Part shown: positions 1 through 5,807 of the stretch, one piece after another
Numbering within the stretch: position 1 is the stretch's first letter
How the letters are laid out: the number at the start of each line of letters is the position of its first letter
Notes under the pieces: model-generated
What the model was told of the DNA's origin: nothing
The model's database searches: none
The model's input: only the letters and a program-made list of their open reading frames with translations
Program-made: the position numbers and the translations under genes
Assembly (NCBI GenBank): GCA_027068615.1
Contig: JAMOQV010000039.1
Span: 1-10,808 of the forward strand
Direction: 5' to 3'
DNA: 10,808 bases
Source of the DNA: Helicobacteraceae bacterium
Lineage (GTDB): Bacteria; Campylobacterota; Campylobacteria; Campylobacterales; Sulfurimonadaceae

Positions 1-1079
1 GTAATGAGAGAGTTTTAAGACCTAGATTAGCTGATGGACTTTTCTTTTTTGATAACGACTTAAAAAGAGGTTTAAAAACTGATGGTCTTGAAAAAGCTGT
101 ATTTATGCAAGGTCTTGGAAGCATAGCTGACAAGATAGAAAGAGAAAAAAAGATAGCAAATATCTTAGCTAAAAAGTATAATTTAGAAGATATGGATGCA
201 CTAAATCGTGCTGTAAGTTTGGCAAAAGCAGACCTTACAAGTGAGATGGTTTATGAGTTTACTGAGCTTCAAGGGCTTATGGGTTACTACTATGCAAAAG
301 CTCAAGGGGAGAGTGAAGAGGTAGCAGTTGCTATAAAAGAGCAGTATCTACCAGATGGAGAAGATAGCGATTTACCTAGCTCAAAACTAAGTGCCATAGT
401 TGCTATGAGTATAAAACTAGATACTCTTATAGGACTTTTTAGCATCAACCAAATCCCGACAGGTTCAAGAGACCCATTTGCTCTTCGTCGTGCTGTAAAT
501 GGACTTATAAAAATAGTAAATGACCAAAATATAGAGTTTGACATCATAGAGACTACAAAAGAGTTATCAGATGGTTATAACAGTATAGATATGCAAAAAT
601 TTGAAAACTTTTTCTTAGAGAGAGTTAAACAGTTTTATAAAGTAAACCCATCAGTAGTAGAAGCTGTTATCTCAACAGGTGAGAGAGAACTTTTAGCACT
701 AGGTAAAAAGATACAAGCTTTAAATACTTTAGTTTTAAGTGATGGTTTTGATGAGATTTTCTCAACTTTTAAAAGGGTTGCAAATATCACAAAAGATATA
801 GACTTAAACAAAGATTTAACAGTAGATGAAAACCTACTAAGTGAAGATGCTGAAAAGGCTTTAAACAGTGCTTATAATGAAGTTATATCAAAAGAGTACG
901 ACTCTTATGAAGCCCAGTTGGATGCACTTTTAGCTCTAAAACCACAACTAGACAACTTTTTCAATGATGTTATGGTAAATGTAGAAGATGAAGCAGTAAA
1001 AACTAACCGTAAAAACTTAGTAGCTTCTATATATAAAAGCATCTTAAATATTGCAGATATAAAAGAGGTAAGTGTATAA
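1..1079 (+). CDS. glyS: Glycyl-tRNA synthetase beta subunit, C-terminal part (5' truncated by window)
   Basis: GlyS is the large subunit of the heterotetrameric bacterial glycyl-tRNA synthetase. It works with GlyQ in the cytosol to charge tRNA-Gly and supplies much of the tRNA-recognition surface. The gene enters from the left edge, with the reading frame starting at base 3; there is no start here, and the ATG at 105 is an internal methionine. Family landmarks are NERVLRPRLADGLFFF at the very beginning, then ELQGLMGYYYAKAQG, the hallmark DPFALRRAVNGLIKIV segment, and a helical, DALR-like anticodon-binding C-terminus ending in EVSV before TAA at 1077-1079. The 358 visible codons are roughly half of a typical GlyS of about 670-690 residues. 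No frameshift is seen. The stop codon overlaps a candidate promoter for the next gene pair. Confidence 0.96.
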   Translation, partial: NERVLRPRLADGLFFFDNDLKRGLKTDGLEKAVFMQGLGSIADKIEREKKIANILAKKYNLEDMDALNRAVSLAKADLTSEMVYEFTELQGLMGYYYAKAQGESEEVAVAIKEQYLPDGEDSDLPSSKLSAIVAMSIKLDTLIGLFSINQIPTGSRDPFALRRAVNGLIKIVNDQNIEFDIIETTKELSDGYNSIDMQKFENFFLERVKQFYKVNPSVVEAVISTGERELLALGKKIQALNTLVLSDGFDEIFSTFKRVANITKDIDLNKDLTVDENLLSEDAEKALNSAYNEVISKEYDSYEAQLDALLALKPQLDNFFNDVMVNVEDEAVKTNRKNLVASIYKSILNIADIKEVSV

Positions 1080-1080
1080 T
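1051..1080 (+). promoter_or_regulatory. Candidate sigma70 promoter for the MNT/HEPN pair
   Basis: TTGCAG at 1051-1056 and a perfect TATAAT at 1075-1080 are separated by 18 bases and overlap the last codons and stop of glyS. The predicted start point near 1087 would give a leader of only about 13 bases before the ATG at 1100. This is inferred from sequence only. In so AT-rich a genome a TATAAT can occur by chance, but position and spacing fit. Confidence 0.4.
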
Positions 1081-1099
1081 TTTTATATGAAAGTTAAAA

Positions 1100-1417
1100 A
1101 TGAAACTAACAAAAGAGATAAAAGAGAAGATAGTTTCTCAACTTAAAGAATTAAATCCATATAAGATAATTATCTTTGGTAGTTATGCTTATGGAAATCC
1201 TAATGAAGATAGTGATTTAGATATTTGTGTAGTTGAAAAAGACTATACAAATAAATGGGAAGATAAAAGAAAAATAGATGACTTACTTGATTTTTTAAAA
1301 ATACCTAAAGATATACTTAATCCAAAGGTAGATGAATATGAATTTTATAAAAATGAGTATTGTTCTGTTTATAAAGATATAGATGAGAAAGGGCTTATTT
1401 TATGGGAAAATTCTTAA
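1100..1417 (+). CDS. MNT-type minimal nucleotidyltransferase (MntA-like antitoxin)
   Basis: This 105-residue protein is a minimal nucleotidyltransferase of the DNA polymerase-beta superfamily. The active-site pattern is plain: G27-S28 in IIFGSYAYG, then S38-D39-x-D41 as two metal ligands, with D78 (in PKVDEYEF) the likely third acidic residue. In characterised MntA/HepT systems such a protein neutralises its HEPN partner by transferring AMP to it. The next gene, overlapping by 16 bases, encodes a HEPN protein, so the two are almost certainly co-translated and act together. There is only a weak ribosome-binding site before the ATG at 1100; the ATG at 1087 is out of frame and short. Sampled stretches of this pair have about 20-25% GC against roughly 30-40% in glyS, which suggests horizontal acquisition. 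An NTP-dependent role other than antitoxin cannot be excluded. Confidence 0.85.
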   Translation: MKLTKEIKEKIVSQLKELNPYKIIIFGSYAYGNPNEDSDLDICVVEKDYTNKWEDKRKIDDLLDFLKIPKDILNPKVDEYEFYKNEYCSVYKDIDEKGLILWENS

Positions 1418-1809
1418 AACAATACGAAGTTTTATTTAAAAAAGCAAAAGTTGATTTAAATATGGCTAAACTTGCCTTAGATGCTTTTGAAAAAGGTGAA
1501 ATAGAACTTGATTTAGAAGTTATTATGTTTCATATCCAACAAAGTGCGGAAAAACTTTTAAAATCTTTACTATCTTATAATGAGATGAATTTTACAAAAA
1601 CTCATGATATTAAGCAATTAATTTATGCTTTAAAAGATAAAAATATTACTATGCTTGAAAATATTGAAGAATTTATACCTCTGACTTATTATGCTGTTGA
1701 TGGTAGATATGCAGTAATTCATGATGATATGGAAGATGTGAAAAAATATATAGAGTTATTAGAAACTTTTAAAGAGTTTGTAAGAGTTACTTTAAAGTTA
1801 GGTTGTTAG
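1402..1809 (+). CDS. HEPN-domain protein, probable RNase toxin partner of the MNT protein
   Basis: This 135-residue all-helical protein has the HEPN signature. FHIQQSAEKLLKSLL at about 43-57 is the typical second helix, TKTHDIKQLI at 65-74 follows, and RYAVIH at 102-107 gives the R-x4-H motif of HEPN ribonucleases. The sequence looks more like the PF05168 HEPN group than the DUF86 group that contains HepT. HepT has R-x4-H-x-Y, with the Tyr AMPylated by MntA. Here R102-x4-H107 is followed by D108-D109, so that Tyr is missing. A good ribosome-binding site (GAAAGGG, 1387-1393) lies 8 bases before the ATG, inside the MNT gene. Expected role: an RNA-cleaving toxin or regulator held in check by the upstream MNT protein. 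The toxin assignment is inferred from family and gene pairing. Confidence 0.82.
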   Translation: MGKFLKQYEVLFKKAKVDLNMAKLALDAFEKGEIELDLEVIMFHIQQSAEKLLKSLLSYNEMNFTKTHDIKQLIYALKDKNITMLENIEEFIPLTYYAVDGRYAVIHDDMEDVKKYIELLETFKEFVRVTLKLGC

Positions 1810-1810
1810 T

Positions 1811-2902
1811 TTGTATGACATAGCTATAATAGGTGCTGGGATAAATGGATGTTCAGTTGCCTATGAGTTAACTCAAAAAAGTAAAAATGTTGCTGTCTTT
1901 GACAAAGATGGTGTTGCTAGTGGTGGTAGTGGTGCTGCTGGAGCTTTTATCTCCCCTAAGTTTTCAAAAGCTGGGGAGTTAAAAGAGTTAATCCACGATG
2001 CTTTTTTATACTCTATGGAATATTATGAAAAAAACTTTCCTAATTTTTTAATAAAAACACAACTTATACATATAGCTCAAGATGAAAAGTCATCTGAGAT
2101 TTTAAAAGCTTACAAACAAACAACACCTTTAAAACTAAAAGATATACCATTTCAAACTTCACAAGAGAGTATATCGTTAGATAGTGGGATAGTAGATGCT
2201 AAAGGTGTTTGTGAAGCTATGATAAAAGATGCAACTTTTATAAAAGATGAAGTTGTAAGTTTAGAGTTTAAAGATGATGTTTGGCTTATAAATGGTAGTT
2301 GTAGGGCTAAAAAAGTTGTTTTATCAACAGGTGCTTATAAGATGGTTTTAGATGAGCCATATATAAAACTTCGTGGAGTTTGGGGGCATCGCTGTGATGT
2401 TAAAACAACAACTAAAAATGAGTACTCTTTACATCAGTTTGTGTCAATTAGCCCTAGTTGTGATGGTGTTTTAGCCATAGGAGCAACACACAATGTTCAC
2501 TATCATCCAGATACAGCTACAAAACCTTATGATATAGATGAGGGTAGAGTAGAGCTTTTAGAAAAAGCTTCAAAAACTTTAAAACTTGAAAATGTAGAGG
2601 TTATAAAAGATTATATGGGGCTTCGTTCAGGCTCGTTTGATTATATACCTATGGTTGGTCGCATCGTTATATCCAAAGAGAGTTTAACACTTCCAGAAAG
2701 AAGATTAAAAACCAAAAAACCAAATTTTGAAGATTATACATACTATAAAAATCTTTATATGATAAATGGTAATGGTGGATATGGGTTTGTTTTAGCACCT
2801 TATTTGGCTAAAAAACTCTCAGATAAGATTTTAGATAAGGGTAGGGTTGAAGATAGACTTAGCCCAGCTAGATTTTTTGCTAGATGGGCTAAGAAACTTT
2901 AG
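1811..2902 (+). CDS. FAD-dependent oxidoreductase resembling the MnmC oxidase domain
   Basis: This 363-residue protein belongs to the DAO (D-amino-acid-oxidase-like) FAD family. The N-terminus has a Rossmann dinucleotide motif, G8-A-G10-I-N-G13, with D31 at the end of the second strand for the FAD ribose. The rest matches my memory of the C-terminal oxidase half of E. coli MnmC: ASGGSGAAGAF at 36-46, AFLYSMEYY at 64-72, IGATHN at 223-228, GLRSGSFDYIPMVG at 270-283, GNGGYG at 320-325 and SPARFFARW at 351-359. In MnmC that half removes the carboxymethyl group of cmnm5(s2)U34 in tRNA. No MnmD-type methyltransferase domain is fused here. The start is TTG at 1811, one base after the HEPN stop; the nearby ATG at 1815 is out of frame, and an in-frame stop at 1799-1801 excludes an earlier start. 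A generic amine or glycine oxidase is the alternative. Confidence 0.72.
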   Translation: MYDIAIIGAGINGCSVAYELTQKSKNVAVFDKDGVASGGSGAAGAFISPKFSKAGELKELIHDAFLYSMEYYEKNFPNFLIKTQLIHIAQDEKSSEILKAYKQTTPLKLKDIPFQTSQESISLDSGIVDAKGVCEAMIKDATFIKDEVVSLEFKDDVWLINGSCRAKKVVLSTGAYKMVLDEPYIKLRGVWGHRCDVKTTTKNEYSLHQFVSISPSCDGVLAIGATHNVHYHPDTATKPYDIDEGRVELLEKASKTLKLENVEVIKDYMGLRSGSFDYIPMVGRIVISKESLTLPERRLKTKKPNFEDYTYYKNLYMINGNGGYGFVLAPYLAKKLSDKILDKGRVEDRLSPARFFARWAKKL

Positions 2903-3633
2903 TCTATCCTCTGAATTTCAGGTGGATTTGTTGAGAACATCTTTTTAAAAGCATTTGCTCTTGTTGTTCTTGCTTTTCCAGTTGCGATAGGGTCTAAAAA
3001 GTATGCTTGGTCGATGCACTCATCTTCGTTATAGTTTCTATCGTGGATAAATAGCACTTTTTTTCCAAGTTTCTCAGCTTGTTTAGCTAAGTTTTTACTA
3101 TATGTAAAAGTGTGAGTGTATTCTTTGTCATACTTATGTCCACTACCAAAAAATACAAACTTACCAGTTAAACGGATATTTAAGTAATCTTGATAGTTTA
3201 ATTCTTTGTCAAATATAGTTAGTTGTTCTGATGTATATCTGTCTAAATCTATCTCGAACTTATCTATGATAGATGTGCTTTGAACATTTTCTTTGTTTAG
3301 ATTAAAAAGGTATTTTATCTCTACAAGTTTGCCTCTGTACTCATTTTTCATAGCTTGATATATAAGATGGTGTATATCTGTATGATTTAACTCATGAAAA
3401 TCATCATCAAACTCAAAACCTTGTTCAGTTAGTGTTGAGTTCATATTGTAACCCTTAGGTGCTATAGCTGGGTTATAAAATATCATAGTTCCAACTACTG
3501 TTTTTCTTTTCTTTTTTAGCATCTGTTCTAGTTCTTCTATATCTATTTGTTCATCATCTGAACCTATGTAAACAAAATGTTGTGTTAAGTATTCGTTATC
3601 GAAAGTTGTTGCATATTTACCAAATGCTTGCAT
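2899..3633 (-). CDS. Protein of unknown function, 244 residues
   Basis: I do not recognise this protein. It is probably cytosolic: there is no signal peptide and no hydrophobic span. It is rich in acidic and aromatic residues. Visible segments are an acidic helix (DDEQIDIEELEQML, about 26-39) followed by a basic KKKRK patch and the strand-like VVGTMIFYNP at 46-55. The centre is FDDDFHELNHTDIHH at 75-89. The C-terminal half has FVFFGSGHKYDKEYTH at 159-174 and KKVLFIHDRNYNEDE at 191-205, which look like beta-strand/loop units. Its ATG has a good ribosome-binding site (AAAGAGAG on the minus strand) and a TATAAT box about 30 bases upstream, so it is very likely expressed. Its 3' end overlaps the convergent oxidoreductase gene by 4 bases. 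Confidence 0.8.
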   Translation of the reverse strand: MQAFGKYATTFDNEYLTQHFVYIGSDDEQIDIEELEQMLKKKRKTVVGTMIFYNPAIAPKGYNMNSTLTEQGFEFDDDFHELNHTDIHHLIYQAMKNEYRGKLVEIKYLFNLNKENVQSTSIIDKFEIDLDRYTSEQLTIFDKELNYQDYLNIRLTGKFVFFGSGHKYDKEYTHTFTYSKNLAKQAEKLGKKVLFIHDRNYNEDECIDQAYFLDPIATGKARTTRANAFKKMFSTNPPEIQRID

Positions 3634-3663
3634 AAAAAATCTCTCTTTATTAAAAATTAAGAA

Positions 3664-3669
3664 ATTATA
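3664..3669 (-). promoter_or_regulatory. -10 box of the promoter for the 244-residue protein gene
   Basis: A perfect TATAAT is read on the minus strand at 3669-3664. The predicted start point near 3657 gives a leader of about 24 bases that contains the ribosome-binding site at 3641-3648. No clear -35 element is visible, which is common for the main sigma factor of Campylobacterota. Confidence 0.5.
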
Positions 3670-3670
3670 G

Positions 3671-3676
3671 TATAAT
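3671..3676 (+). promoter_or_regulatory. -10 box of a promoter toward the small ORF and elyC
   Basis: A perfect TATAAT on the + strand lies one base from the opposing box. The predicted start point (about 3682-3684) coincides with the ATG of the small ORF at 3683, so the transcript could be leaderless. No convincing -35 is seen. Confidence 0.45.
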
Positions 3677-3682
3677 TTGCTT

Positions 3683-3766
3683 ATGATTTATATAATATAT
3701 TTAATTTTTACATTTTTAGTTTTAGGATTTTCTTTTTATCAGTTTAAAAAGTATGGAGATAGTTAG
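3683..3766 (+). CDS. 27-residue single-span membrane peptide upstream of elyC
   Basis: This short ORF (MIYIIYLIFTFLVLGFSFYQ, then FKKYGDS) encodes a hydrophobic helix of about 18-20 residues followed by a positively charged tail. It is a typical small inner-membrane protein with N-out or N-in topology undetermined. Its TAG stop (3764-3766) shares one base with the GTG start of the following elyC-like gene, a layout that suggests translational coupling. It has no ribosome-binding site, but a + strand TATAAT lies 7 bases before its ATG, which would suit leaderless translation. A chance ORF in AT-rich spacer DNA is possible, since T-rich codons readily give hydrophobic residues. I know of no homologue. 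Confidence 0.45.
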   Translation: MIYIIYLIFTFLVLGFSFYQFKKYGDS

Positions 3767-4521
3767 TGGGATTTTTTCTAAAAAAAGCAGTATCATTTTT
3801 TATAGAGCCTTTAGGTATGATTTTGTTGTTAAGTCTTTTAGGATTACTATTTTTATTTAAAAAAAGAGAAAATTTAGCTAAGATTTATTTTACATTATCT
3901 TTTTTATTTTTATTTTTTTATTCATATCCACCAGTTTCCAATTTCCTTGTAAAGAATTTAGAAGAGAATTATACTAAATATGATTATAACCAAAAAGCTA
4001 TATATATCCATGTTTTAGGGAGTGGACATCGCATAGATGACAATCAACCAATATCATCAAGTTTAACAACAAATGGTACAAAAAGAGTTATAGAAGGTGT
4101 TATGATTCATAAAAAGTTAGCAAATTCCAAACTTGTATTTACTGGGTATAAAGGGCATACTAGCATATCAAATGCACTGATGAACAAAAGATTTGCTATA
4201 GCTCTTGGAGTAGAAGAAAAAGATATCATTTTAAATAAAAAAGCAAAAGATACTATGGAAGAAGCAATATTTATGAAAAGTTTATTAAAAGATGATGATG
4301 AAAGATTTATTTTAGTAACATCTGCAAGTCATATGCATAGAGCTATGATGTTGTTTAAAAGTATAGGCTTAAACCCAATACCTGCACCAACTGACTTTTA
4401 TGGTACCACTACAGGAAGTTTTTTAACCCCTCCAAATATAGGGGCTTTATCCATTAGTCAGATGGCTATTCATGAGTATTTGGGAATATTATGGGCTAAA
4501 TTACAACAATTTTTGCATTAA
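3766..4521 (+). CDS. elyC: ElyC/YdcF-family (DUF218) inner-membrane envelope protein
   Basis: This 251-residue protein matches the layout of E. coli ElyC (about 259 residues), an inner-membrane factor needed for normal peptidoglycan and lipid-carrier metabolism. Two N-terminal membrane helices (about 14-32 and 38-57) precede a DUF218 domain. Motifs are the strand HVLGSGH (82-88), KLVFTGYKG (122-130), KDTMEEA (161-167), the hallmark LVTSASHMHRAMMLF (183-197) and GLNPIPAPTDF (201-211). The family is thought to bind phosphorylated or nucleotide-like ligands, but its biochemical activity is not settled. The start is GTG at 3766, supported by GGAG at 3755-3758 with 7-base spacing and by coupling to the upstream small ORF. 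Its 3' end overlaps the convergent ferritin-like gene by 21 bases. SanA/YdcF paralogues are the alternative name; the two-helix N-terminus favours ElyC. Confidence 0.85.
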   Translation: MGFFLKKAVSFFIEPLGMILLLSLLGLLFLFKKRENLAKIYFTLSFLFLFFYSYPPVSNFLVKNLEENYTKYDYNQKAIYIHVLGSGHRIDDNQPISSSLTTNGTKRVIEGVMIHKKLANSKLVFTGYKGHTSISNALMNKRFAIALGVEEKDIILNKKAKDTMEEAIFMKSLLKDDDERFILVTSASHMHRAMMLFKSIGLNPIPAPTDFYGTTTGSFLTPPNIGALSISQMAIHEYLGILWAKLQQFLH

Positions 4522-5310
4522 CTTTATATGATAATTTTCTTGAAAATTAATAAAGTCAAAAAACTTTGATAACTCTTCATCTTTGATAGCATCACTTAAC
4601 TCTTTACACATCTCTTTAGCAGCTTCTTCTTCTGCTATACCATCTTTTATAAACTGATCTAAATCATCTACTATATATGTCATCTCATGAAGTTGGCGAG
4701 GTAGGGCTAAGATGCCTAGTTCTGTCATCATATTTGCAAATGATTTTAAATGAAAGTGAGATTCATCTATAAGGTCTTGAAACACATCAAACTGAGTTAT
4801 ATCTTTTGTTCTAGCTTGCATATAGGCATAAACTAGTATTAGTTCGTACTCTTTATAAGATTCATCAAACAAGAACATAGTAAGAGCATCTATTTGGTCT
4901 TGAGGTAGATTTTTATCTAAGAATTTTCTTTGCATATTAAATGCTGTTATAGGCTTATTGTTGTTTTCATCTTTTAGTAGAGTAGATATATATTCTAGTA
5001 GATAAGCATCATCTGTTTTTATCCTTCCACCTAGTACATTATCTGGATATATACCTTGAATATTTTTAACTTCATCTTTTAAAGCTTCTAAAATCTCAAA
5101 TACATTTTCCCTTTTGTATAACATCATATCTCTATCATAGTTGTAGTTGCCATTTGCTTTTAAAATCTCACTAGATAACCATTTCATATGTCTAAAGGCT
5201 ATTTGTGAAAAATCATAAAGTTTTGATTTTATTGCTTCATCTTTTATCGCATAAGATGCAAAACTTATACTTAACCATAGTTCATGTTTTTTTTGAAATA
5301 CCTTATTCAT
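4501..5310 (-). CDS. Ferritin-like helical protein of unknown function
   Basis: A 269-residue, predominantly alpha-helical, soluble protein. I do not recognise the family, but the C-terminal half resembles a ferritin-like di-iron four-helix bundle: E156 (YELILVYAYM), then D182-E183-S-H185-F-H187 about 27 residues later, E227-E229, and finally E258-N-Y-H261 as a clean ExxH. The N-terminal half has a weaker echo (E10 in HELW, H41 in FRHMKW). Iron binding is therefore plausible, not shown. The upstream gene encodes an Fe-S scaffold-like protein and the two overlap by 8 bases, which favours an iron-related role. I chose the ATG at 5310: it gives the short overlap typical of this operon and has GGGGAA upstream on the minus strand. 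The ATG at 5337 would lie 35 bases inside the previous gene. Confidence 0.72.
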   Translation of the reverse strand: MNKVFQKKHELWLSISFASYAIKDEAIKSKLYDFSQIAFRHMKWLSSEILKANGNYNYDRDMMLYKRENVFEILEALKDEVKNIQGIYPDNVLGGRIKTDDAYLLEYISTLLKDENNNKPITAFNMQRKFLDKNLPQDQIDALTMFLFDESYKEYELILVYAYMQARTKDITQFDVFQDLIDESHFHLKSFANMMTELGILALPRQLHEMTYIVDDLDQFIKDGIAEEEAAKEMCKELSDAIKDEELSKFFDFINFQENYHIKLMQKLL

Positions 5311-5770
5311 CGTTATTCCCCATATTTTCAGCTTCACAACTCTCTTTCATTTTAAAAAGATGTAACTCCTCTTCTTTTCCAGCTTGTAAGTTTTCAAAGT
5401 TTTTAAGAGATGCTAAAAATGCAGAAAAAACTATCTCAGCACATATTTGTTGTTGTGGTGTCATAACTCCCAATCTCTTATGCATCTTTTCAATCGCACC
5501 ATTTGCATACTCTGTATCGTTATTTTTAATCATCTCACTAAACATAGAGCCTATAACAACTGTATCTTGACAGCCATTTGTAGCAAATCTTACATCTTTT
5601 ATGATATCACCATCTAAAAGTGTATAGAAGATAACATACTCTTTAGTTTTTTCATCAAGAGCTACCCCTATACAGCTAGGATTTTCAAGTTTTCCGTAAT
5701 TTTTAGGGTTCATAAGGTGTTCTAGTGTTTCAGCACTCATACCCTCAGGCATCTTTACATTTTCAAACAT
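5303..5770 (-). CDS. IscU/NifU-N-like Fe-S cluster scaffold protein (variant)
   Basis: A 155-residue stand-alone IscU/NifU N-terminal domain, the fold on which Fe-S clusters are assembled before transfer. Landmarks are HLMNPKNYGKLENPSC (18-33), the cysteine loop FATNGCQDTVVIGSMFSEMI (62-81) and the third cysteine helix QQICAEIVFSAFLASL (107-122). All three scaffold cysteines are present (C33, C67, C110). However, the Asp two residues after the first Cys in IscU (Cys-Gly-Asp) is absent (C33-I-G35-V), the His before the third Cys is Ile109, and the LPPVK chaperone motif is not seen. There is an extra C145 near the acidic C-terminal tail. The ribosome-binding site AAGGA (5777-5781) is 6 bases from the ATG. 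It may act with the following ferritin-like protein; an accessory or regulatory scaffold role is inference. Confidence 0.82.
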   Translation of the reverse strand: MFENVKMPEGMSAETLEHLMNPKNYGKLENPSCIGVALDEKTKEYVIFYTLLDGDIIKDVRFATNGCQDTVVIGSMFSEMIKNNDTEYANGAIEKMHKRLGVMTPQQQICAEIVFSAFLASLKNFENLQAGKEEELHLFKMKESCEAENMGNNDE

Positions 5771-5807
5771 TTTATATCCTTTGTGATTAGTGTTAGTATT
5801 TTATAGT

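Noticed and set aside
302..547. 81-codon open frame on the minus strand inside glyS
   Set aside because: It is antisense to a well-conserved part of GlyS (including the DPFALRRAV segment) and has no family resemblance.
1087..1146. Earlier ATG at 1087 as start of the MNT gene
   Set aside because: It is in a different frame from the MNT ORF and reaches a stop after about 19 codons.
5311..5337. Nine extra N-terminal codons for the ferritin-like protein (ATG at 5337)
   Set aside because: This start would overlap the upstream scaffold gene by 35 bases; the ATG at 5310 gives an 8-base overlap like that of the eptA-like gene and better ribosome-binding spacing.
5205..5570. 121-codon + strand open frame across the ferritin-like/scaffold junction
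   Set aside because: It is a shadow of two well-supported minus-strand genes; the Ser/Leu/Ile-rich translation is typical of antisense frames.
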